From Anaerolineales bacterium (GTDB lineage Bacteria > Chloroflexota > Anaerolineae > Anaerolineales > DRMV01), in NCBI GenBank assembly GCA_027023425.1, contig JALVVL010000010.1, positions 113,031 to 160,124 on the forward strand: 47,094 nt of DNA. The letters run 5' to 3'. Position 1 is the first letter of the stretch. Each line of letters opens with the position of its first letter. The notes beneath the pieces were generated by a model. It did no database searches. It worked only from the letters and a program-made list of their open reading frames with translations, and had not been told where the DNA came from. Both the position numbers and the translations under genes were made by a program. Of this stretch, positions 34,955 through 45,750 are shown one piece after another.

Positions 34955-36397
34955 CTACATCTTCAGCACCGCCTGCACCGCCCACTGAAACATGGGCGCG
35001 ACGATGATTCCCAAGAAAACGGTGGCTAAGGCGGTCAGCGCGACTTCCACTTTTAGCCACGCGTCGCCGTAGGCTTCGGCTTGGCCTTCGCGCATGTACA
35101 TGGTGGTGACCACGCGCATGTAGTAGTACACCGAGACCACCGAAGCCAGCACGCCGACGATAGCGAGGCCGACGTAGCCCGCGGCCAGCGCGGCGCGGAA
35201 GAGGTAGAACTTGCCCACAAAGCCCACCGTGGGCGGAAAACCGGCAAAGGATAGCATGAAAACCGTCATCGCCAGCGCCAGCCATGGATGCTTGCGCCCC
35301 AAACCAGCGTAATCGGCGATTTCCAACCCTTTGCCTTCGGCGCGCTCCACGGCGACCACCACTGCCCACGCGCCGAAGTTGGTGAGCGCGTACGCGGCCA
35401 GGTAGAAGAGCACCGCCGCCACCGCCGCGGGCGCGGCTTTGGCATCGGCAAAGGCCACCACCGCCACCAGCATGTAGCCCGCGTGGGCAATGCTGGAATA
35501 AGCCAACATCCGCTTGATGTTTTTCTGCGTCAGCGCGGCGAGGTTGCCCACAGGCATCGTGAGCAACGCTAAGGTCCATACAATCGGCACGAGTTGGCTT
35601 CCCAAATTCGGGAACGCCAGCACCAACACCCTCAGCAGCGCGGCAAATCCGGCGACCTTCGCGCCAACCGCCATAAAGCCGGTCAGCGGGGAAGGCGCGC
35701 CTTCGTAGACGTCGGGCGTCCACATGTGGAAGGGCACTGCGGCGACCTTGAAACCCAATCCAACCAAAATCAAACCTGCGCCGAAAGCCAGCAAAGGCAG
35801 GTTCGCCGAACCAGCCTGCACGGCCTCGGCGATGGCCGCGATGCGCGTGGTTTGAGTTGCGCCGTAGGTCAGCGCGATGCCGTAAACCAGAAACGCGGCG
35901 GCAAAGGCGCCCAGCAAGAAGTATTTGAGCGCGGCCTCTTCGCCTGCCTCACGCGGGCGGCCAAAGGCCGAAAGCACATACAGCGGGATGGAGAGCAATT
36001 CCACCGCGAGGAACAGCACCATCAGGTCAGCGGCTTTGGCCATCAACATCATCCCGGCCACGGAGAAAAGCAGCAGGGTGTAATACTCGCCCCGCTCAAT
36101 CCCTTGCCGCTTGAGGTAATCGTAGGCCAGCAAAATGCCCAAGCCGCCGCTCAGCGCAAGCATCGCCTCAAGGAAGGTGGCGAACCCATCCGAAACCACC
36201 ATGCCGCCAAAACCGGCGCCCATGCCGCGGCCCTGCGCCAGCGCAAAGCCGAACGCCGCGGCCAAGCCCAACACTGCCAAAAACGCGGTCCAGCCCTTGC
36301 GGTTTTTGGGGATGAACAAATCCACCAGCAACAGCGCGCTTGCCCAAATCACCAGCGCGGTTTCTGGCAACAGGGTGGCAAAATCGGAGAAGGTCAT
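34955..36397 (-). CDS. nuoN: NADH-quinone oxidoreductase subunit N
   Basis: 480 aa with about 14 membrane segments, one of the three Mrp-type antiporter-like subunits that pump protons in complex I. Typical motifs are VGLGFKVAAVPFHMWTPDVY with the conserved lysine (in GFKVA) and QKNIKRMLAYSSIAHAGYML. Length is usual for NuoN. Last gene of the operon. GAGG precedes the ATG. The 274-bp spacer to nuoM is filled by CACAGATT repeats, whereas nuo genes are normally close. Confidence 0.96.
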   Translation of the reverse strand: MTFSDFATLLPETALVIWASALLLVDLFIPKNRKGWTAFLAVLGLAAAFGFALAQGRGMGAGFGGMVVSDGFATFLEAMLALSGGLGILLAYDYLKRQGIERGEYYTLLLFSVAGMMLMAKAADLMVLFLAVELLSIPLYVLSAFGRPREAGEEAALKYFLLGAFAAAFLVYGIALTYGATQTTRIAAIAEAVQAGSANLPLLAFGAGLILVGLGFKVAAVPFHMWTPDVYEGAPSPLTGFMAVGAKVAGFAALLRVLVLAFPNLGSQLVPIVWTLALLTMPVGNLAALTQKNIKRMLAYSSIAHAGYMLVAVVAFADAKAAPAAVAAVLFYLAAYALTNFGAWAVVVAVERAEGKGLEIADYAGLGRKHPWLALAMTVFMLSFAGFPPTVGFVGKFYLFRAALAAGYVGLAIVGVLASVVSVYYYMRVVTTMYMREGQAEAYGDAWLKVEVALTALATVFLGIIVAPMFQWAVQAVLKM

Positions 36398-36414
36398 GGA
36401 ATCCTCGTTACCTT

Positions 36415-36665
36415 AGAAAAACACAGGAAAACACAGATGCCACAGAAATTTACAGAGAACACAGAATCTTTTCCTTTTGAATGGTTGAAACCGCAGATTT
36501 CGCAGATTCCGCAGAAAAAATCTGTGCCAATCTGCGTAATCTGTGGTTTTTATCCACCGATTGACACAGATTTTCACCGATTGAATGGTTGAAACCGCAG
36601 ATTTCGCAGAAAAAATCTGTGCTAATCTGCGTAATCTGTGGTTTTCTCTCTGCGCCTCTGCGTTT
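36415..36665. repeat. CACAGATT-type repeat array between nuoM and nuoN
   Basis: Two units, each with the hairpin arms AACCGCAGATTTCGCAGA and TCTGCGTAATCTGTGGTT and the flanking word ATCCACCGATTGACACAG. They fill the whole gap between the nuoM stop and the nuoN ribosome site. Confidence 0.85.
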
Positions 36666-36671
36666 TAGGCA

Positions 36672-38180
36672 TCAGTGCATCGCCACGGCTGCGGCCTGCA
36701 AGCCGTGCGCCAGTTTTTCAACCGACGGCCCCATCAAGTTGAAGAACGGGGCGGGGTGCAAGCCAATCCAGAAGATGAACAGGGTCAGCACGGCGAAAAC
36801 GGTGATTTCGCGCCAGTTCAGGTCTTTCAGGCCAAGGTTCTTTTCCTTCACCGGCCCCATGAAGACCTTTTGGAGCATCACCAAAATGTACACTGCCGCC
36901 AAAATAATGCCGGTAGCGGCAAAAATGGTGAATACGGGGCCCAAAACCGGCGACTTGAACGCGCCCAACAAAATGGTAAATTCACCGATAAACCCGTTCA
37001 AACCGGGCAAGCCCATGGACGAAAGAGCCACAACAATGGAGAAAGCGCCGTAAATCGGCATGATCTTCCACAAGCCGCCAAAGGCGTTGAGGTCGCGGGT
37101 GTGCGTGCGTTCGTAAATCACACCCACGATAAGGAACAACGCGCCCGTGCTGAGGCCGTGGTTGATCATCTGCAAAATGCCGCCCTCAATGCCCAAGGGG
37201 TTGAGGGCAAACAAGCCCAACATCACGAAGCCCAAGTGGCTCACCGACGTGTAGGCCACCAGTTTCTTGAAGTCCTTTTGAGCATAGGCGACCATAGCGC
37301 CGTAGATGATGCCGATAATCGCCAGCACCGCGATGGGCACCGCGTATTTCACCGACGCTTGGGGGAAGAGCGAAAGGTTGAAGCGCAGGAAGCCGTAAGT
37401 GCCCATCTTCAGCAAGACGCCCGCCAGAATGACCGAACCCGCGGTGGGCGCTTCCACATGGGCATCGGGCAACCACGAGTGCAGCGGCCACATGGGCACT
37501 TTGATGGCAAAAGCCAGCGCAAAGGCGAGGAACAACCACGATTGCAGATGGAGCGGCAAATTCACGCCCTTAGCCAGCAGGTCGGGCAGGTAGAAGGTGC
37601 CCTGGCTCAAGCCCAGCCACAAAATGGCAAGCAACATCAGCACCGAGCCGACCATGGTGTAAAGCATGAACTTAATGGCCGAATAGGTGCGCCGCGGGCC
37701 GCCCCAAATGCCGATGATGAAGTACATCGGCACCAGGCTGAACTCCCAGAACACGAAGAAGGTGAACAAATCCAGCGCCAGGAACACGCCCAACATGCCG
37801 ACTTCCATTACCAGAAAAGCGATGGTGAATTCTTTGACGCGGTCCTCAATTGCCGTCCACGCGGAGAAAATGGAAATCGGCGTCAGCAGGGTGGTCAGCA
37901 ACACCAGCAGGATGCTCAAGCCGTCCACGCCCATGGCGTAATGAATTTCAAAACCGCCGGTTTTCATCCAGATTTTGTCATACACCATCTGGAAGTTGGG
38001 GTTTTGGGCGTGGAACATGCTCAGCATCCACAGCGAAATGAAGAACGAGACCAGCGAAGTCACCACCGCCACCCAGCGGATGGCATCTTTCCGTTCCCGC
38101 GGGATGAGCAAAATAATTGCCACCCCCACCAGAGGGAAGAAGGTCATCAGGTTGAGCGGATTCATCAGGAAGTCCATCAT
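36672..38180 (-). CDS. nuoM: NADH-quinone oxidoreductase subunit M
   Basis: 502 aa, about 14 membrane segments. Motifs: FFVFWEFSLVPMYFIIG with the conserved glutamate, AIKVPMWPLHSWLPDAHVEA with the conserved lysine, and AQKDFKKLVAYTSVSHLGFVML. Antiporter-like proton-pumping subunit between NuoL and NuoN. The ATG-ATG start has GAGGTAG upstream. 54 bp separate it from nuoL. Confidence 0.97.
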   Translation of the reverse strand: MMDFLMNPLNLMTFFPLVGVAIILLIPRERKDAIRWVAVVTSLVSFFISLWMLSMFHAQNPNFQMVYDKIWMKTGGFEIHYAMGVDGLSILLVLLTTLLTPISIFSAWTAIEDRVKEFTIAFLVMEVGMLGVFLALDLFTFFVFWEFSLVPMYFIIGIWGGPRRTYSAIKFMLYTMVGSVLMLLAILWLGLSQGTFYLPDLLAKGVNLPLHLQSWLFLAFALAFAIKVPMWPLHSWLPDAHVEAPTAGSVILAGVLLKMGTYGFLRFNLSLFPQASVKYAVPIAVLAIIGIIYGAMVAYAQKDFKKLVAYTSVSHLGFVMLGLFALNPLGIEGGILQMINHGLSTGALFLIVGVIYERTHTRDLNAFGGLWKIMPIYGAFSIVVALSSMGLPGLNGFIGEFTILLGAFKSPVLGPVFTIFAATGIILAAVYILVMLQKVFMGPVKEKNLGLKDLNWREITVFAVLTLFIFWIGLHPAPFFNLMGPSVEKLAHGLQAAAVAMH

Positions 38181-38234
38181 GCTACCTCGCCTTTAGTTAG
38201 GATTCTTCCAACACATAAGCGCGACGGTACAATT

Positions 38235-40244
<2,010 letters not shown>

Positions 40245-40247
40245 GGG

Positions 40248-40550
40248 TTATCCCTTCAACCGGTGCAGGGTGTCAATGTCAACCGATTTTCTGGTGCGGA
40301 AGATGGTGACCAGAATGGCCAGCCCCACGGCCACCTCGGCCGCGGCAACCGTCATCACAAAGAAGACTGCGATTTGCCCATCCAGCGCGCCGAACTCGGC
40401 GGCGAAAGCCACAAAAGCGAGGTTGGCGGCATTGAGCATCAACTCAATGGCCATGTAAATCACCAACGCATTGCGGCGCACCAACACGCCCGCAACCCCG
40501 ATGATGAAAAGCACTGCCGAAAGGGCAAGTAAATAATTTGTGAGTACCAT
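40248..40550 (-). CDS. nuoK: NADH-quinone oxidoreductase subunit K
   Basis: 100 aa, three membrane helices. The two glutamates needed for proton transfer are present: E36 in [13 protein letters not shown] and E72 in [10 protein letters not shown]. Standard length. 3 bp upstream of nuoL. No clear ribosome site. A 170-bp repeat-filled gap separates it from nuoJ, which usually abuts it. Confidence 0.96.
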   Translation of the reverse strand: MVLTNYLLALSAVLFIIGVAGVLVRRNALVIYMAIELMLNAANLAFVAFAAEFGALDGQIAVFFVMTVAAAEVAVGLAILVTIFRTRKSVDIDTLHRLKG

Positions 40551-40555
40551 AATTC

Positions 40556-40720
40556 ACATCCACCGATTTACACAGATTTTCACCGATTCACAACCGCAGA
40601 TTTCGCAGATTTCGCAGAAAAATCTGTGTCAATCTGTGTAATCTGTGGTTCACTTCCTAAATCGCCACTTGCAAATCGCCATCCACAACTCGTTACTCTT
40701 CACTCGCCATTCGCAATTTT
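40556..40720. repeat. CACAGATT hairpin plus heptamer array between nuoJ and nuoK
   Basis: From the nuoJ stop: diverged heptamers (CGCCATTCGCAATTTTTCAC), then a hairpin unit with arms AACCGCAGATTTCGCAGATT / AATCTGTGTAATCTGTGGTT, then TTCACATCCACC near the nuoK start. Confidence 0.8.
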
Positions 40721-41221
40721 TCACTCCCTCGTCAACACCACCGCGCCCACCGCGGCGACCAGCAGCAGCACCGAAGTTACTTCAAACGGGAGCAAGTAGC
40801 GGTTGAAGAGCAAATCGCCGATGGCCGCGGGGCTGCCAAAGCCAGCCTCGGCGCAAGAAAGTGCGCCCAGTTTGCCTACCTTGGCCGCGAAAGCGTACAC
40901 CACTTCTACCAAAAAGAGCAAGGTCAGGCCAAAGGCTACAGGGCGCTGCCAGCCGATAGGGCCGCCGGCTCCGGCCAACTTCTGCGGGCCGAGGATCATC
41001 ACCGCAAAGAGGAAAAGCACCATGATCGCGCCCGCGTACACCGTCACCTGTGCCAAAGCGACAAAGGGTGCGCCCAAAATCAGGTAAAGCACCGCCAACG
41101 TCAGCATCACCAGCACCAAAAACAGCACCGAATACACGGTGTTGCGGGAAAACAACATCCCCAACGCCGCGCCGACGGCGATTAGGGCTAAAACTAACAA
41201 AACAAGTAGGTCAATGCTCAT
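40721..41221 (-). CDS. nuoJ: NADH-quinone oxidoreductase subunit J
   Basis: 166 aa, five membrane segments. The segment LGAPFVALAQVTVYAGAIMVLFLF is the conserved third helix with the pi-bulge region of NuoJ. Connects the quinone site to the antiporter subunits. GAGG precedes the ATG. Its stop (TGA) is directly followed by heptamer repeats. Confidence 0.94.
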   Translation of the reverse strand: MSIDLLVLLVLALIAVGAALGMLFSRNTVYSVLFLVLVMLTLAVLYLILGAPFVALAQVTVYAGAIMVLFLFAVMILGPQKLAGAGGPIGWQRPVAFGLTLLFLVEVVYAFAAKVGKLGALSCAEAGFGSPAAIGDLLFNRYLLPFEVTSVLLLVAAVGAVVLTRE

Positions 41222-41280
41222 AGAGGCCTCGTGTGTGCGTTAGGTCGTTGCATCGCTCCTAACCACCTATCCTACCTATC

Positions 41281-41341
41281 CTTCCTAACTCGCAACTCGC
41301 AATTCGCAACTCGCAACTCGCAATTCGCAACTCGCAACTCA
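41281..41341. repeat. AACTCGC/AATTCGC heptamer array between nuoI and nuoJ
   Basis: Tandem 7-bp units (AACTCGC, AATTCGC) for about 60 bp. The array begins at the base after the nuoI stop codon (minus strand) and runs towards nuoJ's ribosome site region. The 120-bp gap contains nothing else. Confidence 0.88.
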
Positions 41342-41860
41342 CTACTCTCTCTTCACCACCACCTGCGGCACGGGGGGCATATCAACCCCGCCCTCGGTTT
41401 TCTGGGGCGTGGGCTTTCCGCCGGGGGGAACCGGCTCCAAGAGCATTTCCTTGGTGTAAATGGCCTGCCGCCGGTCGGTGAAACTCAGTTCGTAGTTGTC
41501 TTCAAGCACAATGGCCTGCGTGGGGCACGCATCCATGCAATAGCCGCAGAAAATGCAGCGGGACATGTTGATTTCGTAAACGCGTGCGTAGCGCTCGCCG
41601 GGGGAATAGCGCTCTTCGTCGGTGTTTTCCGCGGCTTCCACGAAAATAGCGCCCGAAGGGCAAGCCGCCGCGCACAGCGCACAGCCGATGCACCGCTCCA
41701 GTCCGTTGTCGTAGCGCTTGAGCACGTGCCGCCCGCGGAAACGCGTCCGCACCTTGCGCCGCTGCTCCGGATACTGGATGGTCACCGGCTTTTCCAGCAT
41801 CTGGCTGAAAGTCGTCCAATAACCCTTGAAAATCGCCGAAATGTCATCAAAAACGGACAT
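41342..41860 (-). CDS. nuoI: NADH-quinone oxidoreductase subunit I
   Basis: 172-aa ferredoxin-like subunit holding clusters N6a and N6b. Ligands C57, C60, C63, C67 (CIGCALCAAAC) and C102, C105, C108, C112 (CIFCGYCMDAC). It passes electrons from NuoG towards the quinone. The proline-rich tail GGKPTPQKTEGGVDMPPVP is less conserved. GAGG precedes the ATG. Confidence 0.97.
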   Translation of the reverse strand: MSVFDDISAIFKGYWTTFSQMLEKPVTIQYPEQRRKVRTRFRGRHVLKRYDNGLERCIGCALCAAACPSGAIFVEAAENTDEERYSPGERYARVYEINMSRCIFCGYCMDACPTQAIVLEDNYELSFTDRRQAIYTKEMLLEPVPPGGKPTPQKTEGGVDMPPVPQVVVKRE

Positions 41861-41933
41861 GGTTGCCTCGTGAATTCGTTACTTCGTTACCTCGTTACGT
41901 CGTTCCTACCTTCCTATCAACCTATCTTCCCTA

Positions 41934-42015
41934 ACTCGCAATTCGCAATTCGCAACTCGCAACTCGCCACTCGCCATTCGCCATCCGCAATTCGCAACTC
42001 GCAACTCGCAATTCG
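41934..42015. repeat. AACTCGC/CATTCGC heptamer array between nuoH and nuoI
   Basis: About eleven 7-bp units (AACTCGC, AATTCGC, CACTCGC, CATTCGC, CATCCGC). The array starts immediately after the nuoH stop codon on the minus strand. The remainder of the gap (41861-41933) holds looser versions of the same words (TTCGTTACCTCG). Confidence 0.9.
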
Positions 42016-43020
42016 TCACCCACCGAGCACCACAATCGCCACCGCGGTCAAGAACACGTTGAGCAACGCCAGCGGGAAGAGCACCTTCCAGCCGAAGGCC
42101 ATCAGGCGGTCGTAGCGCAAGCGGGGAAGGGTGGCGCGGGTCCAAATGGCGAAAAACACCAGCACCAAAATCTTGATGAACATGTACACCGGCCCAAGCC
42201 ACGGGTGCGCCGCCACGCCGGGGCCGTAATAACCGCCGAGGAACAACGCCGCGATGATAGCGCTCATCGCCACCACCTTGATGTACTCGGCCATGAAAAA
42301 GAGCGCAAACCGCATCCCGCTGTACTCGGTGTGATAGCCGCCGGTGAGTTCTTGCTCGGCCTCAGGCAGGTCAAAGGGCGAGCGGTTGATTTCCGCAAAG
42401 GCCGCAATCAGGAAGATGACGAACGCCAGCGGCTGGTACACGATGAACCAAACCGACTTCTGCGCTTCCACGATTTTGACCAAACTCATGGAACCGGCGA
42501 TGAGGATGGGCCCGACCAGGGCCAGCCCCAAGGCCAGTTCGTAACTGATCATCTGCGCCGCGGAGCGCAAGCCGCCCAGCAGGGAGTATTTGTTGTTGGA
42601 AGACCAGCCCGCGAGCACAATGCCGTACACCGCTAACGAGCCGACCGCCACGATGTAGAGGGTGGCGACATTGATGTCCGCGAGGTACAGGTGCGCCGTG
42701 CGGCCGAAGAAGGGCACTTCCCCGCCCCAAGGGATCACCGCGGCGATGAGGAAAGCAGGGATCACCGTGATGATGGGCGCTAAGGTGAACAGCACCTTGT
42801 CGGCCTTTGCGGGGATGAACTCTTCTTTGAAGATGAGTTTGAGCCCGTCGGCCATAGGCTGCAGCAAGCCCCAAGGGCCGGCGCGGTTGGGGCCAATGCG
42901 CACCTGAATGCGCGCAATCGCCTTCCGCTCGTAGTAGGTCGCATACGCGAACCCGGTGAGCAGGATAATGATGAGAATGATGGCTTTGATAGCCCAAATG
43001 CCGAACATGGATGCGGTCAT
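42016..43020 (-). CDS. nuoH: NADH-quinone oxidoreductase subunit H
   Basis: 334 aa from the ATG at 43020 (AGGA upstream), two codons inside an alternative TTG. Eight or so membrane segments. The cytoplasmic loop YYERKAIARIQVRIGPNRAG and the segment FAEINRSPFDLPEAEQELTGGYHTEY form the quinone-binding region and its acidic funnel. Standard length. Confidence 0.96.
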   Translation of the reverse strand: MTASMFGIWAIKAIILIIILLTGFAYATYYERKAIARIQVRIGPNRAGPWGLLQPMADGLKLIFKEEFIPAKADKVLFTLAPIITVIPAFLIAAVIPWGGEVPFFGRTAHLYLADINVATLYIVAVGSLAVYGIVLAGWSSNNKYSLLGGLRSAAQMISYELALGLALVGPILIAGSMSLVKIVEAQKSVWFIVYQPLAFVIFLIAAFAEINRSPFDLPEAEQELTGGYHTEYSGMRFALFFMAEYIKVVAMSAIIAALFLGGYYGPGVAAHPWLGPVYMFIKILVLVFFAIWTRATLPRLRYDRLMAFGWKVLFPLALLNVFLTAVAIVVLGG

Positions 43021-43024
43021 AAAC

Positions 43025-43167
43025 AAATCCTATCCACCGATTCCACAGATTTTCACCGATTTGCAACCGCAGATTACGCAGATTTCGCAGAGAAAATCTG
43101 TGCCAATCTGTGTAATCTGTGGTTTGCTTCTGCTAATCGCAACTCGCAATTCGCAATTCGCCACTCG
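43025..43167. repeat. CACAGATT hairpin plus heptamer array between nuoG and nuoH
   Basis: A hairpin unit (AACCGCAGATTACGCAGATT / AATCTGTGTAATCTGTGGTT) next to the nuoH start, then heptamers (AACTCGC, AATTCGC, CACTCGC) running up to and into the 3' end of nuoG. Confidence 0.85.
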
Positions 43168-45648
43168 CTACTCTTCACTCTTCACCCGCAACTCGCCACT
43201 CACCACCTCCCTCACCGGCACGCCCACCGAGCGCGGCACCAACACCACGCCTTCCGGCGCTTGGGGGCTGAGGCGCACGGTTACGGCATACTCACCGGCG
43301 GGGATTTTGAGGGTTGCCTGTGCGCCGTCGCCCAAGCCGCGGCGAGCGGCTTCGTTGGGATGAAGCACCACGAACGCGGCCTGCGGCAGCCGCGGCTGCA
43401 GGGTGCCCGAGCGGCCAACCAGCGCGCCGCGGTCGTAAAGCCGCGTCACCGGCACGGCCAGCAGGTCGGCGGAGGGCGGCTCGGCGGTCACGGGCGCAGT
43501 CCATTCCGCAGGCGCGGCTTCGCGCGCCGCGGGCTTCAGCGCCACGCCCAAGCCTTGCTTGTTTTCGTAAGCCGCGCCGCCGTAGTACAAATCGGTGCGG
43601 CGGATGAGCGGGTATTGCTCGTGCACCTCGGCGAGTTTTTCGTAGGTGACGCCCGCGTAGTGGGGCACGGTCTTGGCAATTTGGCGCATGATGGCCGCGG
43701 GGGAATTGGCCTCCAGCGCCACGCCAAGGCGCTCGCCGAGTTTGGCGGCCACCGTGAAATCGGCAAACAAGCCCTTCGGCGGCGGCACCGCGGGGTAAAA
43801 CCGCTGGACGCGCAGTTCGCCGTTGGTGTAAGTGCCGCTGCGCTCGGTGTAGGCCAGCACGGGGAAGACCACATCGGCTTTGCGGGCAGTTTCGGTGAGG
43901 AAGAGTTCCTGCACCACCACAAAGCCCGCCTCGTCCAGCGCCGCGGCGAGGGCGGGGTCGTCGCCCGCGGGGTCTGCGCCTGCGATGAGCACAGCCTTGG
44001 CTCCGCGGAATGCGGCCGCGAGGTCATCCTGCGGGCGGAAGCCCATATCCCACGCGCCTTGGTCGTTGGCGCGCTGCCACACGCCCACCATGCCGCTGCC
44101 GACCTTGCCCGCGTGGCCGGTCTGCACCAGCAAATACGCCACAGCCTGCGCCAACGCACGGGAAGCAGGCAGGCTCATCCCCTCCTGCCCGTAGAAGACG
44201 ACTAAGCGGTTTGCCTCGGCCACGGCTTTCACTGCCTCGCCGCCACACGAGCAACCTTCGTCCGCAAGGCTGAGCACGGTCTCGGCTTCGCGGCCGTAGC
44301 GGTAACGCAGGGCAAAATCCGCGTAGCGCTCGGTTTTGGTGAAACGCGGGTTGGCGACGATGAGGGTCGCGCCGCGCTCCGAAGCCTGCTTGACCCGCAG
44401 CCACCACAGCGGGGCTTCCTCTTCCAAATCAGAAGCCACGACCACGATGGTATCGCCCTTGCCGAGGTCAGCGAGGTTGGCGCCTTCGCCCAAGCCAAAC
44501 TGGGCGGTGAGGTCGCCGCCGGCCATGAAAGCATCCAGCGCCTTGACGCCGCCCAATCCATCGGCAAGGCGGGCCAGGTTGAACAGGTCTTCATTGCTCA
44601 GGCGTCCGCTCGCCAAGGTGAGGAAGTGGCCGCGGCCTGCCTCAAGGCCGCTTGCCGCGACGGCCAGCGCCTCTTCCCACGAAGCGGGCACCAACTTGCC
44701 GTCCTTGCGCACCAGCGGGCGGGTGAGGCGTTCCCCGCTTTCGGCAAAGTGGTAACCGGCAAAGCGGCCTTTGTCGCAAATCCAGATTTCGTTGACTTCT
44801 TCGTTTTGCCGCGGGAGCACGCGCTTGACCACCATCTTGCCGCCCGAAGCGGCCTCACGGCGGACGTCAAAGGTGATGTTGCACCCGACGGGGCAAAGGG
44901 TGCAGATGGACGCCGCGGGGCGCATTTCCCACGGCCGCGCGCCAAAGCGGAAATCCACAGTGGTCAGCGCGCCCACGGGGCACAGGTCGGTGGTGTTGCC
45001 CGACCAGTACGAGTCAAAGGGTGGGTCGGAAAAGGTGGTGACATCGGTATGGTGCCCGCGCTGGTAAAACGTGAGCACCGGGTCGTCCACGATTTCTTTC
45101 TGGAAGCGGATGCAGCGCGCGCACTTGATGCACCGCTCGCGATCCAAAATGATGAGGTCACCAAGAGGTACATGCTTGGGCGCGTGCTCTTTGTCTTCGT
45201 AATAAAAGCGGCTGGTCTCCGGCCCGTAGGCGATGGTGAGGTTTTGCAAGGAGCATTCGCCGCCTTTGTCGCAGATGGGGCAGTCTAAGGGGTGGGAAGT
45301 GAGCAGAAATTCCAGCACCGACTTGCGGGCTTCGGCGACTTTTTCGGTGGTGGTGCGGACGACCATGCCTTCCATGACCCGCGCGGTGCAGGCGGTTTCC
45401 AGTTTGCGCCCCCATTGGATTTTGACCGAGCCGTCTTCCTCGCGCAGGAATTCGCCGGTGGCGCGGTCGCGCATGGGGCGGCCGATTTCCACCAAACACA
45501 TGCGGCACATGCCCACCGGCTCCATTTTGGGGTGGTAGCAGAAAACCGGAATCTCAATGCCGGCGCGGCGTGCGGCATCTACCACCGTCAGCCCTGCCGG
45601 AACGGTGATCTGTTGGCCGTCAATGGTCAGTGTTACCGAATCTGCCAT
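43168..45648 (-). CDS. nuoG: NADH-quinone oxidoreductase subunit G
   Basis: 826 aa. N-terminal 2Fe-2S domain (C37, C48, C51, C87). N5 cluster ligands H119, C123, C126, C132 (HPLDCPICDKGGEC). Further 4Fe-4S ligands C173, C176, C179 and C223. An N7-type site C249, C252, C256 and C291. A molybdopterin-oxidoreductase-like region and C-terminal dinucleotide-binding-like domain follow (about 300-816). The last ten residues (SGELRVKSEE) and the stop lie in sequence that continues the heptamer array, so the natural C-terminus appears to have been replaced or extended by repeat DNA. GGAGAA precedes the ATG. Confidence 0.96.
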   Translation of the reverse strand: MADSVTLTIDGQQITVPAGLTVVDAARRAGIEIPVFCYHPKMEPVGMCRMCLVEIGRPMRDRATGEFLREEDGSVKIQWGRKLETACTARVMEGMVVRTTTEKVAEARKSVLEFLLTSHPLDCPICDKGGECSLQNLTIAYGPETSRFYYEDKEHAPKHVPLGDLIILDRERCIKCARCIRFQKEIVDDPVLTFYQRGHHTDVTTFSDPPFDSYWSGNTTDLCPVGALTTVDFRFGARPWEMRPAASICTLCPVGCNITFDVRREAASGGKMVVKRVLPRQNEEVNEIWICDKGRFAGYHFAESGERLTRPLVRKDGKLVPASWEEALAVAASGLEAGRGHFLTLASGRLSNEDLFNLARLADGLGGVKALDAFMAGGDLTAQFGLGEGANLADLGKGDTIVVVASDLEEEAPLWWLRVKQASERGATLIVANPRFTKTERYADFALRYRYGREAETVLSLADEGCSCGGEAVKAVAEANRLVVFYGQEGMSLPASRALAQAVAYLLVQTGHAGKVGSGMVGVWQRANDQGAWDMGFRPQDDLAAAFRGAKAVLIAGADPAGDDPALAAALDEAGFVVVQELFLTETARKADVVFPVLAYTERSGTYTNGELRVQRFYPAVPPPKGLFADFTVAAKLGERLGVALEANSPAAIMRQIAKTVPHYAGVTYEKLAEVHEQYPLIRRTDLYYGGAAYENKQGLGVALKPAAREAAPAEWTAPVTAEPPSADLLAVPVTRLYDRGALVGRSGTLQPRLPQAAFVVLHPNEAARRGLGDGAQATLKIPAGEYAVTVRLSPQAPEGVVLVPRSVGVPVREVVSGELRVKSEE

Positions 45649-45661
45649 GAAAATTCTCCGG

Positions 45662-45750
45662 ATCCCACCTCTCCCCCGCCGAGCCTGCGGCTCGCCACCC
45701 TCTCCTTCCCATTAGCAAGGGAGAGAAGGGGGAACGGGGGTGGGGTGAGA
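45662..45750. repeat. repeat D, copy 3, between nuoF and nuoG
   Basis: CCCACCTCTCCCCC ... TCCTTCCCATTAGCAAGG ... GAGAAGGGGGAACGGGGGTG, an imperfect purine/pyrimidine-strand palindrome. It begins next to the nuoF stop. Confidence 0.75.

Noticed and set aside
41281-42015. CRISPR-like array in the heptamer repeats
   Set aside because: Units are 7 bp and contiguous, with no spacers and no cas genes nearby.
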